In this document: positions 1 to 11,300 of the stretch, piece by piece
Layout: each line of letters opens with the position of its first letter
How positions within the stretch are numbered: the stretch's first letter is position 1
DNA from: Scilla litardierei
Lineage: Eukaryota; Streptophyta; Magnoliopsida; Asparagales; Asparagaceae
Assembly: GCA_030789695.1 (NCBI GenBank)
Contig: CM061142.1
Location: 277,009,043-277,073,042, forward strand
Direction of reading: 5' to 3'
DNA length: 64,000 bases
Notes under the pieces: generated by a model
Databases searched by the model: none
Seen by the model: only the letters and a program-made list of their open reading frames with translations
What the model was told of the DNA's origin: nothing
Position numbers and translations under genes: made by a program

Positions 1-390
1 GGTGGCCCCTTTGACTTACGGCTGATGCTCATTTGAGAGAGTCGTTTTGTAGCGAAGGGGTGGCCCCTTCGATTTATGGCTGACGCTCGTTTAGGAGAGT
101 CGTTCAGTAGACAAGGGGTGGCCCCTTCGACTTACGGCTGACGCTTATTTGGGAGAGTCGTTCAGTAGCGAAGGGGTGGCCCCTTCGACTTATGACTGAC
201 GCTCGTTTAGGAGAGTCGTTCAGTAGCGAAGGGGTGATCCCTTCGACTTATAGCTGATGCTCGTTTAGGAGAGTCGTTTAGTAGCGAAGGGGTGGCCCTT
301 TCAAATTATGCTGACGCTTGTTTGAGAGAGTCGTTCAGTAGCAAAGGGGTGGCCCCTTCGACTTACGACTGACGCTCATTTAGGAGTCAA
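1..390. repeat. 58-bp tandem repeat array, about 6.7 units
   Basis: Units start with GGTGGCCC-like sequence at about 1, 59, 117, 175, 233, 291 and 348, giving a 58-bp period (one unit is 57 bp). Each unit carries a short palindrome, CGAAGGGG-TGG-CCCCTTCG, able to form an 8-bp stem. The array lies downstream of gag in element sense, probably in the 3' untranslated region, and runs off the left edge, so the full copy number is unknown. Confidence 0.92.
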
Positions 391-617
391 TTGCTTCAAT
401 GTAAGTTTACTTTTTCCAAGACCTCTCGAGGATCGGATCCTTTTCGAGGGGATTTTTGAAGGGATAGTTTTTCTTTTTTAGGCTTTACGCAGGCTTATGG
501 AAGCGAATCTTTCATTTGGAAAAAAAGACATGCTTTATTGATGGAAGTAAAATATGGAAAATAGCGTACAGGTGTTTTTCGACCGACGTTAGAGCTGTTG
601 CCGTTCATTGCCCTTTT
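391..617 (-). other. Non-coding segment between gag and the 58-bp array
   Basis: No reading frame or domain similarity was seen here on either strand. In element sense it follows the gag stop codons and precedes the tandem array, so it is best read as 3' untranslated sequence of the gag-only element. Confidence 0.55.
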
Positions 618-2221
618 ATTCGCCCTGAGTCTTGGATGGCTCATTAGTCGACCACCTTGGTGATTGGTGATCCCGTCATCTTGCCCTTATGTTTTTAGGA
701 TCCTTCCCTGCTGGGTGGATCATTGGCTGGGCCCTTGGCATGTCCTCGCTTGACTAGGGCATCGATCTCTTTTTTGAGAGTCTGACAGTTATTTGTGTCG
801 TGCCCATAGTCGTTGTGATATTTGCAGAATTTGAGGTCATCCCTCTTCTTGTATTTGCCCTTCTTTGTAGTCTCTTGGATTAGCTCTTCTTGCGGGGCGT
901 AGGCGAGGACTTCTGTCTTTAGGACGACTGGCTTGGTGTAGGTAGGACGCTCCTTGCTTCGCGGGCTTCTCTCCCTAGGCCTCTTATCTCAGGACTCCTA
1001 CCGGGGGGTTCCCGAGCTTGGTTTCTCTTACCTCGTGTCTCCACAGCAGGAGGGGGTGCTCTTTGCATTTGCTCCAACTGGTTCTTCCACCTCATCGGAG
1101 GAAGTGAACCTATCTATTATGTTGAGCATCTCTGCGATAGTGTTAGGGTCGAACTGGTGAAGGGCCCTCCTTAGGTGTTTATTCTTAATCGCCTGGGTGA
1201 GCGTCGCTATACCGGTCACATCCGATGTCTCCTCTACATCGAGCCTCTCGTTGTTGAACCTCTGGACAAAGGATCGAATCGACTCATTCTCGTTTTGTTT
1301 GAGCGAGAAGAGGTGTGACGACTTCTCCTTGGGTCATCGTCCTGCGGTGAATTTCTTGCAGAATATCTCTGCCAGTTCGTCGAATGAGCCGATACAGCCA
1401 TGGGGTAGCCCTTCGTACCAGCTTTCTGTCTTCTTAATTAGGGTGGCGTGGAAAGTTGTACAAAGGTATGGCTCGTCGACCCAGTGGAGTAATATGACAT
1501 TCAAATACTTATGAATGTGCGACCATGATTCGCCTCTGCCATCATAAGTTGTTAGAGCAGGGAGCTTGAACTTGGGAAGAAAAGAAGCAGAGAGGATATT
1601 CTCCTTCAGGGGGTCTTTTGAATCATAGATTGGACTAGTACGGATCCTCCTGCTGTAGGTTGCAAGAAGTTGGCTCCGGAGGATCGATTTAGGATCTCTT
1701 CCCTCCTCATGAATCCACCTGTAGGGGTTAGTGGGTTATAACCTGGAGGACCCCCGTACATTACCTGATCTAGGATGTTGCGGGTGGCCGCCCAGTAATT
1801 GGAATAGGGGGGGTGCCCCCCGGAGCACAAAAGCTCGATTATTAACTCCCGCTCCATTGTATTGGTGGGATAGGGTGGTCAAATCGTAGAGGTTAATCTC
1901 TGCTCTTGGGTCCCCCAGATCTCAGAGGAATGTTGACCCCCTCATTGGCGTCAGGTACGGGTTTGGAGGTAGCAGCTCATTTATTGGGGATGGGATCCCC
2001 ATGTTTTGGCATATTAAGGTTGCCAAAGCGTCGATGCTCCTATCGATCTACTCGGTGAGTTGGGTGAACTCCTTTTGGGTCACCCCAGGCTCCTTTGTTT
2101 CCTCCGTAGGTCAAGGTGGTGGTGTTGTGGAGTCAGCGACGTCATCCACCAAGAAGTTGTTTGCTCTTGGCCTATCCTTCGGACCTTCAACCGGTTCGAC
2201 ATTGCTGGGTCCAGCTGTCAT
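618..2221 (-). pseudogene. gag: Ty3/gypsy gag (capsid/nucleocapsid), degenerate
   Basis: The probable start is the ATG at 2221, just inside the primer-site region, opening MTAGPSNVEPVEG. In-frame stops appear near 2113 and 2055. Further down, around 1350-1500 on the minus strand, FHATLIKKTESWYEGLPHG and SFDELAEIFCKKFTAGR match the Retrotrans_gag capsid family. Around 783-834 FCKYHNDYGHDTNNC is the C/H-rich nucleocapsid motif typical of plant gypsy gags, followed by QTLKKEIDALVKRGHA. The gene would make the structural protein of the cytoplasmic virus-like particle, but stops and frame changes make it non-functional. It ends in stops near 618 with no protease after it. Confidence 0.75.
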
Positions 2222-2263
2222 AGCTTTTGGATTTCTTTGGGATGTTAAGCTGGTTAACTTTTT

Positions 2264-2278
2264 CCACATGCGCCAAAT
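2264..2278 (-). other. Primer-binding-site-like segment
   Basis: Directly after the LTR end (...GTAACA) the minus strand reads ATTTGGCGCATGTGG. Its TGGCGC core resembles the start of the tRNA-Asp-type primer site used by Athila/Tat gypsy elements, but the remainder does not match well. Position next to the LTR is the main support. Confidence 0.4.
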
Positions 2279-3016
2279 TGTTACGGCCAAAATTGATCAG
2301 GATAGTTGTCAAGCTGACGTAGACTCAAGGTGCTGAGTCGGAGCCTCGTCAGCAGCTGGAGTGGGACCCTTGGTTGGAGGAACCAGTGTCGAGTGATGGT
2401 AGTTGGAGATGATGCGACCTTCGATCGACCTTTGGGTGGCCCTTGCGTCGATCATTCGAGGATGGAGAGCAAGACATTGACCTTTGATGTTGGATAGTGA
2501 CCGTCGATCTGTACCACAGGGACTCGTTAGGGGGGTCGGGTCTGAGTTCCGAGCCAAATCCCCTCTGATGCTTAAGTTAGTAGGGAACTTAAGGAAGAGG
2601 AGGAGCTTGGTTCAGCTGAGATTGACCCACGGAGCTTCGTCTCTAGACTGGCAGCGCAAGCTTGAATATATGGAATGTAGCTGAGAAAGTAGAGTTCTAT
2701 ATCTTAAACCGCGTACCTTGAAGTTGGGACCCTTTCCTCTATTTATATACGTTTAGGGTCCCTTTGGATACGTTGGGGAGATAATGGCCATCCATAATGG
2801 GGCCGTGATCTCCCCTCCATTAATAGGAGTAAATGTTGCTCACGTCCTCGAGATTTTCGAGTCCGCCTTTAATCCCATGTTCGAGTGAGGTGGACCCAAC
2901 GGTCGACTAGCCATTTGGCCTTTGACTGATTCGACATCGGGCTTCTTTGGCGGGCCTGGTGGGCTTGAGTCATCTGTCTGCCGAGTTGTCTCAAATGCCG
3001 GCCTAATGACTCAACA
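2279..3016 (-). repeat. 5' LTR of the gag-only gypsy element
   Basis: About 738 bp on the minus strand, from TGTTGAGTCATTAGG at 3016 to CCGTAACA ending at 2279. It has TG...CA ends, a strong TATA box on the same strand at 2739-2749 and a primer-site-like segment immediately downstream. Only one LTR is in the window, so the ends cannot be confirmed by comparison. Confidence 0.65.
2739..2749 (-). promoter_or_regulatory. TATA box of the gag-only element LTR
   Basis: The minus strand reads TATATAAATAG followed by AGGAAAGGG, a near-consensus plant TATA box. It sits inside the LTR with about 460 bp left before the LTR end, which fits a U3/R boundary just downstream. Confidence 0.7.
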
Positions 3017-3859
3017 TGACCCGATTTGCTGTAAAAAAATTTTGGGGGATGAATTTAATATGATTTTTCTCTTGTATTAAGCAGCTACTTTTGGGATTTT
3101 TGTATGTTTGATTATTATTCTTTCTTTGGATGCAAAGTTGAGACTTTTGTTCTTCAATTTGGTATTGTTCTTTTAATCCTCTCTTTATTATTTTCTGATG
3201 CATTTTTCTATGATTATCTGATTCCCATTACCATGATTTGTGAGTAGTTCTCTTGTCTATGGCATTGATGAACCATATTGTAGATTATTCATTCGAGTTG
3301 ATTGCCCAAAATATCAGTCTATTATATTAATGTTAAGTTATAGCTCTGGATTTGCATTGCTATCAATTCAATCATTAGATTGCTAAGCAACCCTAATCAC
3401 TGATGAGAAATCGGGGTTTTGGTTTGATGCCTTTAATGATAGATTGATTTTCTGATAATAAGGTTACGACGAGACATCGGACCTTGGTCATTAGAGCCAC
3501 TAGATTAGTGCTATTGACGAGACATTGGAGTCCTGGTAGCGATCTAGCCTATGCTCTAAGTTTTCACTCATGGTTAGACAGGGAGAGAACAAGGATTGAG
3601 ATTTAATTCTCATCGATAACTTTATTCCAATAGATTGAAAAGCTAGATCAAATATATGTTTAATCTGCAATAGCGGGGATACATAACCCTAGCATTTCTC
3701 ATTATTGATACACCTTTATCATAATTTCCATATCGTGATAATTCACGTAGCTATAAAAATCGTTGGCTAACCAGTGATCAGACCATTGCCTCCCCGAGTT
3801 CGACTCGTTTGCTATGACCACAGTATGCTTGCGGTTATACATTTATAAAACTCATAACA
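3017..3859 (+). repeat. 3' part of the 5' LTR of Athila-like element A1
   Basis: The LTR ends CATAACA at 3859, just before the primer site. Its inverse TGTTATG opens the 3' LTR at 33534, giving a perfect 7-bp terminal inverted repeat. The 5' part of this LTR was separated by insertion of the gag-only element and lies off the left edge. The segment is AT-rich with no coding content. Confidence 0.7.
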
Positions 3860-3866
3860 AGGTTTT

Positions 3867-3884
3867 TGGTGCCATACCCGGAGA
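3867..3884 (+). other. A1 primer binding site, tRNA-Asp-like
   Basis: TGGTGCCATACCCGGAGA lies a few bases after the LTR end and matches 13 of 18 positions of the canonical Athila/Tat primer site complementary to tRNA-Asp. The preceding TTTT and following purines are also usual for Athila elements. Confidence 0.65.
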
Positions 3885-4017
3885 GGCAATAGGCTTGACA
3901 TTGGTTTAGTTTAGGATTTATTAGACTACGCTTTTTCTATTCTTTTCTTTCTTTCTATTTCTTTCACTATTTCTCTTGTTCTAATGACGTCTCTTTTACA
4001 GTTTCTTTTCTTCTTTT

Positions 4018-5370
4018 ATGTGCAGGAGAACTCGAAGTTTGGAAGAGCTACTGCCTTTCAACCCAGAGATCAATATGACTATAATGAGATTGAATGCCAA
4101 AAGGAGAAGGAGGATTAATCCTGAACCAGCGAAGTCCCTTATGAACTTTGTTATGCCCTACAATAGTCCTACGTCGAGTATACCACGCCCATCAGTCCAG
4201 GCCGCAAACTTTGAACATAAGACGGGGTTGATACAATTCATACAACATGACTAATTCAGTGTGTCACACTCCAAAAATCTAAATGATCATCTGAACACAT
4301 TTCTGGAGAAGTGCGATACAATAAAGTTAAACGACATTTCTGAAGACGCCATAAGATTGAGGCTATTTCCGTTCTCTCTACGGGATAAGGCTAAGGAGTG
4401 GTTGAAGAGTAATCATCCCAACACATTCTCCACATGGGACACTCTCTACAAGGTATTCCTGATGAAGTTCTTCCGTAATGGGAAAACAGTGAAGCTATGC
4501 AGCGAGATCACCTCATTCTTGTAGTTTGACCAAGAATATTATACGATGCTTGGGAGCGTTACAAGGATCTCCAATGCTAGTGCCATTACTAGGGGATTCC
4601 TGAGTGACTATTGATGTAGACTTTTTACAATGGTCTGAAGAATGACGTGAAAATTTCTATAGATGAAGACCCCCGAGGCCGCAAAGACCATATTGGAAGA
4701 GACGACCTCCAATAATTATCATTGGGGGAATGACAGAGAAGTAGTGAGGAGAGGGGGGAAGATTGATGTGGATATGCTTGCCCTCCTTTCGAGCAAAATT
4801 TAGCCTCTAGGGCAACATATTGCCCAAATTATAAGCAAGGTGAAGGCATCTTCTTTCTCTTCCGTAGCAAGCTGTGAAGTGTATGGGGGTGCAGTGGCAC
4901 CTTTCTGTTAAATATCAATTTAGTACTCCACTGACACAAGGATTGTCTATCGAGCAGGTCAATGCTCTCTACAACAACCAGAGGCCATCGAATAATCCGT
5001 ATTCTGGCACTTACAATCCTGGGTGGCAAAACCACCCAAAATTTTCTTACAAACGCAATAACTACCAGCAACCACTTCAAAGTATGAATCAGCATCCAGG
5101 ATTCCAACAGAGACCTCCAGCTAATATAACACAACCGCCTCCTCAGAATTTCAGGCTGGAGAACATGATGGAGAACTTTATAGCAGCATAGGGACAGAGG
5201 AATGATTCCATCCAAACTTCAATCGTACAGATTAATCCTCAGCTGGACACTCTTACCACACATAATGAGATGCTAGAGACCTAGGTCGCCCAGTTGGCCC
5301 AACATATGACTCATATGACTAGTACACATGTACAACTACCGTGTCAGCCTTAATAGAACCCAGGAGCCCA
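4018..5370 (+). pseudogene. gag: A1 gag (Athila Retrotrans_gag), degenerate
   Basis: A start at 4018 gives MCRRTRSLEELL. The same frame is broken by TAA at 4252, then continues into the gag core with DAIRLRLFPFSLRDKAKEWL and STWDTLYKVFLMKFF, a clear Athila capsid signature. It stops again near 4522, and the next conserved block (LYDAWERYKDLQC) is in another frame, showing a frameshift near 4540. ASNNYHWGNDRE at about 4710 and the glutamine/asparagine-rich stretch at 4874-5191 (YSGTYNPGWQNHPKFSYKRN) are the usual Athila gag C-terminus. The protein would form the particle core, but the gene is broken in at least three places. Confidence 0.82.
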
Positions 5371-5371
5371 A

Positions 5372-6336
5372 ATGAATGCCATTAATCTTAGGAGTAGGAA
5401 GAATCTTCAGGACCCACCTAGGACTATGTCGGCCACCAAAAATGCCACAAATGATGATGAGCCCTCCACCTCAAGGAGGAATGAGGTTGAAGAAGAGAAG
5501 GCTATAGAGAATGAAGAAGTACATGCAGGATCATCAAGGACATATGTACCACAGGTTCCCTTCACACAGAGGCTCGCCAAGGCTAAGCTTGAGGAGAAGT
5601 ATGATAAATTTTTAGAAATACTCTAGCAGCTGAACCTCAACATCCCATTCTCGGATGCACTTACAAAGATCCCATCCTTTGAAAAGTTCTTGAAGGATCT
5701 GATGAAGCGGAAGAAAGAAGCCACATTCGCTCCATCCGAAGAATGTAGCATGATCCTTCAGAATAAGCTTCCTAAAAAGCCTGAGGATCCAAGGAGTTTT
5801 TCTGTACCATGTGTAGTTAAAGATATACCTATTCATGGGCTCTATGTGACCTTGGCGCTAGTGTAAGCCTAATGACTCTTTCCATTTGTAGGAATCTAAA
5901 CATGTGAGATTTGGAGCCCACGATAATCACACTTCAACTTGCGGACCGCTCCATAAAGTACCATATTGGCACCATTCACAACGTCCCAGTTCAAATTGGA
6001 GACCTGACAATCCCATGTGACTTCATGATCATGGATATGGATGAGGACACTGACACACCAATCATTCTAGGCAGATTCTTCCTAGCAACCGCGGGCACCA
6101 TCATTGATGTGAAGGATGGGAAACTATCCTTCAACGTGAGGAACCAAAGGATGAAATATGAATTTTACAAGAGTATAGAACCATCCCCCATAAAGAATGC
6201 TCGCTTTCGGATCGATATGTCGGATGTTAAAACGAAGGACATGCTTGAGTCCATAAGGAGATCACTAACACCAAGAGCGATGATGGGAGACTCCTCTAAA
6301 CCCAATTCCCATGTTCCTAAATTTCAAAATTCTTGA
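5372..6336 (+). pseudogene. A1 aspartic protease region (Athila PR), broken
   Basis: The segment opens with MNAINLRSRKNLQ, the Athila linker (usually AINLRSGK). It continues through the conserved FLEIL...LNLNIPFSDAL, ECSMILQNKLPKK and the retropepsin active-site region CDLGASVSLMTLS near 5845-5890, where the catalytic Asp is kept. The rest of the fold follows: TLQLADRSIKYHIG, DFMIMDMDEDTDTPIILGR and FLATAGTIIDVKDGKL. Stops at about 5624 and frame changes near 5850-5910 split it. The product would process the Gag-Pol precursor. After IDM near 6225 the similarity fades, and no RT follows. Confidence 0.82.
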
Positions 6337-6393
6337 CTTGTTGAGTGTTTTAGAACTCGTCCACCCAATCCACTGATCCACTCTGATCTATTT

Positions 6394-6639
6394 GTGCAGG
6401 AAAGCCCAATTGGCACAAGAAAATGCCATTGTACCACCACTAAGCCATCGCCAAAGAAGAAAGAGAAGAACAAGTCTAAGGAAAAGAAGAAGCTGAAAAA
6501 GGAAAAGCCACACCGCTTCAATGATGGAAATAATGTTGAAGAAAAATCTGACAGACTTCAAGAAGTCTACATCCTACACTTTCAGATATTGGAATGCACC
6601 AAGGGGTTGCACTTGATCCCCTCTATGCAGAATGACTAA
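6394..6639 (+). CDS. Lysine-rich ORF of unknown function downstream of A1 protease
   Basis: This is an 81-codon ORF whose middle is almost entirely Lys/Glu/Pro (PSPKKKEKNKSKEKKKLKKE), which could be a nuclear-localisation or nucleic-acid-binding tail. It lies where RT would start in a complete Athila. It may be a relic of the pol C-terminus joined by the deletion or simply low-complexity sequence. No family was recognised. Confidence 0.3.
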   Translation: MQESPIGTRKCHCTTTKPSPKKKEKNKSKEKKKLKKEKPHRFNDGNNVEEKSDRLQEVYILHFQILECTKGLHLIPSMQND

Positions 6640-7595
6640 CATTATAGTCATTGAGCTCACGACATGAAACGAGCACTTCTTGGGAAGTAACCCAAGAGTT
6701 TATTTGTGTTTTCATCTATTTTATTTTTATTTTTATCTAAAATAAAAAAAATGGGAGAGTCGTCGAAATTCTGGAGCTAAAATAGTAGTTTTTAAGTGCA
6801 TGAACTATGCACGGCCGTGTAATGAGACCCATGGACGTGCCAATTCAAAGGAAAAAGAGGCCAAGCAATAGCTACAGCAACACGACCGTGCAGCTCATCT
6901 GCATAGACATGTCGATTAGAAAAAGAAAGTTACGTAAATTAGACATGACAGTATTGCTTACGGCACGTCCCTATCATCAAGGAAAGGAAGAATATTCCAA
7001 TTTGACCTGATAGTGTAACCCATCGCACAGTCGTGCTGATGAAACGCCCAACATATGCAAAAGTGACATGGCCGTGCGAGATCTTGCAAGACTGTGCATT
7101 TAAAAAGGAGGATTTACCAATAGCAGCAGCACAGTCTGCACGGCCGTACAAGATCGTTCACGGCCGTGCACCCCAACATGACAGATTTTAATAAGGGGTC
7201 GACCCCTCATTTTCTTCCATCTTCATCATCTTTCAAACCCTAATCCCTAAATCTCCCAACCTCCAAAATTCCTCAAATCTCTCCTCCACTCTTAAATCCT
7301 TATCATCTCTCCAATCACTCCCCATTTCCACCCCCAAATCTCCTCTTCCATAAAACCCTAATTATATTTCCCTCATAATTGCCCACACAATCACTTTGGG
7401 TCGAAATTATTCAAAGTCCAATATTGGGGGAGAGCTCATATATGCCAGAAACTGCTACATCATCGTGGGAAGGAGATCCATCATACAAATTGGGTACTCT
7501 TTCCTTGATCTTTCGAATTTATTTTTCTTAGTTTTTTTTGGCAAAAATTGAGAAATTTCAATGTTCCATTGCCGTCTATTGCATTTATGCGTTGA
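6640..7595 (+). other. A1 spacer between pol remnant and env-like ORF
   Basis: It contains the Athila-type post-pol sequence (GAGCACTTCTTGGGAAGTAA near 6671), several copies of a CACGGCCGTG-type palindrome between about 6810 and 7168, a CT-rich leader with AAACCCTAA (about 7235-7370) and a purine decamer TTGGGGGAGA at 7424-7433. The last is repeated exactly at 19001, on the other side of the env-like ORF. No complete ORF was recognised. Confidence 0.6.
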
Positions 7596-8357
7596 TTGCC
7601 CACTGCACCACCATTTACACATACATCTATGGAACCAAAGCGCCTAGTAAGTAAAACCCCAGCTTCGGCATCGTCATCACATCAAACTCGTCCACGTAGG
7701 ATGGTTGAGCCCGAAGACCCTCCTGACATACTACTACCCATCCTAGAGACGCAAAGGATCACAGTCTCTGACGTGGCCCAACGCCAAGTTTATTTTATCT
7801 GTAGTCGTCTCCCTATCTCGGTGAAAAAAATTTCTGAAAGCAGCGCTCTTCAGTCCCTTGTGGTACTTGAAGGCGTTGACACATTATTTGCCAACATATG
7901 GCAGACTGCATTCCTACACTCCCACACGGTCACGTATCAGCATCTTACACTTGAGTTTCTGAGCTCCAATTATAGAACACTTATATGATTATCCTTCTGT
8001 TTAATGAATGTGGATAGAAAGCTCACATACGACCAAATTGACTAGATTTTTGGGTGGTCCATTGGTGGTGATATCGGCACACACGACTATACCCCTCAAG
8101 AATTTGAGGGTGAATTTTGGCGTGCCATTATAGGCTAAGAAGCCTATAACCCATGGGCCGCCAAGGCCTCCTTTATCGTTCACCCATGCATACCCTAAGC
8201 GTATATGATTTTAGCTTGCAAGGCATTCAGTAGAGTAAACTCTGGCACTGTCCATGCTCTGACCTGTTTATTCTTTGGTCCATAACCCAACCGCACAAAA
8301 CCAATCCATCCACTAGCTTCACCTACATAGTGGTATCAGTAAAATCTTCTGAATGGC
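7596..8357 (+). pseudogene. A1 env-like ORF, 5' part (Athila plant-transposon protein domain)
   Basis: MPTAPPFTHTSMEPKRLV leads into a Ser/Arg-rich stretch and then YQHLTLEFLSS, the hallmark of the Athila env-position protein. The same frame continues past TGA at about 7986 as NVDRKLTYDQID, TAG, IFGWSIGGDIGTHDYTPQEF and AKASFIVHPCIP, with more stops. The function of this protein is not established; the env label comes from its position after pol. It is cut at 8357 by the long-LTR element and resumes at 18338. Confidence 0.72.
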
Positions 8358-11300
8358 TGTCACGCCCCGCTTCCCAAAAATATGGAGGCGAGGCGTGAAT
8401 AGGTCCGCTCAGACTTGAAGCTGTGAAGCTGCAAGTCTGATAAGCATCAATAAACTTCAAATGGCAGGTCCTTGCAAATGCGATACGAAACAAGATAATA
8501 ATAAAGGAAACGAGACAAAAAGCAATCTCAGAATATCCATAAAATAAGTTTCAACATCACAGAAAAAGCCACCAGGCTAAAAGAAAAGAATCCAAAAGGC
8601 CCCAGCATGGCCAACAAAAGTACAACGTACAAAGTAAAGGTGCTACGCACCGACAACTAACAGCAATCCTAAAACAAAAGGAAAACTCAGCAAGGTCACT
8701 AAGACTGGTCACCGGTGTCCACAAACTCCACATTGACAGACATGGGCTCAGGCTCAGCGTCAACAATTACCATGTACTCAGCTACGGTCTCTGGCTCAGG
8801 GTCTAACATGTGACACCCAAAAGAGCAAGGGGCACATGTCAGCAAGTCTACAAGAGACTTGTGCAAGGAAACTGAAAGTAAAAGTAAGGCAACCTAGCAG
8901 TTCTAGCATGATGCAATGACATGCAGATATAGCATGAGTGCAACAAGTAAATTAAGGTACGAGCATGGCATGGCAATTGGTATTTAAAATCATGGCATGG
9001 ATATCAAGTTTTACAAGAACAACCACAAGGACAAGGACAAGTCTAGTAAGCACGTCGTGCCTAGAGATTATGCCTTTTGGCTAGAGTGGCTGATCGGGCC
9101 AACTCCTAAGCTCAAGTGATCGCTTATCCCTACACCTCCATGTGTATATGGACTGGCGCCCATCTTCTGGATCACGAGCCAGGAAGTGTTTTTTCAATAT
9201 GGCATAGGGGTGCACCTAGCCTGAACAAGGAAGTACAAATATTGGAGCGTTTGCTACGGATGCAACATTCAACTTGGATGACATGTAAGATGCAATGCAT
9301 GGTAGATAATAGTTTAAGTGCGTACAGATAAGGAATTTAAACATGGCAGGCAACATTGCATGAATGACATGGCAGGGTGACCGATCTAACTTCGTTGTCA
9401 AGCTAGATCTTAAAATTGCACTTAGACAGCTATCATTTCACTGTCTAGTCTCTTTTACGCTAAAAACAAGGAAGTGGCCTAAAACATGGCCCTAAGCAAA
9501 GGTTGGCAAGTTTCACTTGCCTGAAAGAGATGTGCCGCAAGTCTCAGATCGATGAGTCCCGATACTTCTTATGTGTTCAAACCATCGCCCAACCTACAGT
9601 CCCATTTTGTTATCTTCAATTAGTGAGTTACCAAGGCAATGAAAAACCCAGTTTTTATCTTGTTAACATGCGGGTGTGGGTTCCTACTGAGAGAGACTTA
9701 CCTCAACACGACGCGAGAGCTACTCTGATGTCGGGTAGCAACGTCAGGGGTTGGACTCCGGTAGTGTGGACAGTACGAAACGTCAGATACTCTGTGATAA
9801 AACACGTGCACGAATAAGTATGTGATGACGGGCTAGAATTATTAGACAACTCTAAAATGTCTAATGATCCGATTTTAACTAAGTTTTCTATCCTAAGATG
9901 GGTAACACATCAATATTAATGAACGTAAAATATTTAACACGATAATACGACACGTTGCTAGTACGGCAATTAAATAACAATTAAATAAATAACCTAGGCT
10001 AAAAGTTAATTATAAGTCATTCAAACGAGTTATTAACCCTATAATCATTATTCGCAACGAGATAACAAGATTACTAATGGGTCTAGATCAATTTAATAGT
10101 CTGCAAAAATAATTGTCAAGTTAAACTAGAGTAGCATATAAGTTTAAAAAATTCTATCAGAGCAACCTAGGTTAACAATTGTTAGGGGTATCACATACAA
10201 GTTATCCACCATACAGATTAGCATGCTAACATCAGATTTTTCGGTCCATTAGCTGTTCAAAATAGAAGTCTGCACATCAAATAAGTTAAAGCTTTTAGCT
10301 TATAATAAACACACATAGACATGAATATTTAATTTAGCCAAAGGCATGCTGGATAGTAAAGGAGTTATATCATGAAACTTAACTTACAACAACGTCATTA
10401 TAGGCTAAAAGTAACAAGTAGGGTTCAACTACACACAACCTACCCCGAGTTGTGTCGCTGCCGTGTCAACGTCGATTACCACGTAGAGGGGAAGCCGCGG
10501 CTGCCGCCGTCAGCACTCGGGCTGCGCTGATGCTCGCAGGGGGTTTTGCGACGCCTGAAGGAGCTCCATCGGCCTGCAGGGCAATGGGGTGATGCTGCCG
10601 TCGTCCAAGGCGGCGCTGTGCCGTCCGGGCGGTGCTGCGCCGTGACAGGAGAGTGAGGCGGTGCCTGGAGATGATTCCGGCGATGCTACAGGGCGGCAGG
10701 ACTCGGGTTGGGTCGGAGGAAGTCCGACGGGGACGACGGTTAACGACGGGGAAAGGTGGCTAGGCACGGCGGAGAGGTCCGGCGAAGGGGCTGGCGACGG
10801 GGGGAGAGTCGCTGGGGCGACGGCTGTACGAAGAACAGCGGATGGCCGTTGCCACGGCGCCTGGGCACTGCCGTCGCACGCCTGGGCTGGCTGCGATGGG
10901 AAATCGGCGGGGCAGCGCCGGCCAGAGGTCCGGGTTGGCGACACGGGGAGATGGCTTCGTGAGGGCTGCTCGCAAGGGTACGCGGTGCTGTGAGATGTTA
11001 TCGCGAGAGAAGTATCGCAACGAAAAAGAAACCCTGTGGAAGGCAGCCTACGTTTGCTGGGAGATGAAACATTAGCCTAGTTCTAGGGTAAAAAGAGAGG
11101 GGCATGCATCACGTGGGTAGGCCAGGTAGGTTAGTAGGGTTATGTAGCACATGAGTTGCTATTGTTGGCCCTAGGTTCTTATAATAAAAGAATTGTATTA
11201 GAGTTTCAATTGAAAGGGGTTTCAAAAGTCAGTACATGAGGAGTGGGTAGGCCTAGTTGTATTAAAAGGCTAGCTTAAGCGTGATTAGGATTTATAAGAA

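Larger units (their letters stand above)
1..3016 (-). mobile_element. Gag-only Ty3/gypsy element (TR-GAG-like), left end outside window
   Basis: On the minus strand the order is LTR (3016 to 2279), a primer-site-like segment, a degenerate gag (2221 to about 618), non-coding sequence, then a 58-bp tandem array to the window edge. No protease, RT or integrase similarity follows the gag; the frame closes and non-coding sequence begins, which is the layout described for terminal-repeat elements carrying only GAG. The right border falls inside the Athila-like LTR; the five bases after it (3017-3021, TGACC) are the expected target duplication, but the left copy is off the window. Whether pol is truly absent or lies beyond the edge cannot be excluded. 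Confidence 0.7.

Noticed and set aside
2264..2278. Confident tRNA-Asp primer site for the gag-only element
   Set aside because: Only the first six bases match; kept as primer-site-like with low confidence.
10510..11075. Overlapping ORFs on both strands in the GC-rich LTR core (also 16952-17517 and 48305-48523)
   Set aside because: GC-rich sequence is open in many frames; the two LTR copies differ in ORF length and frame, so they are unlikely to code.
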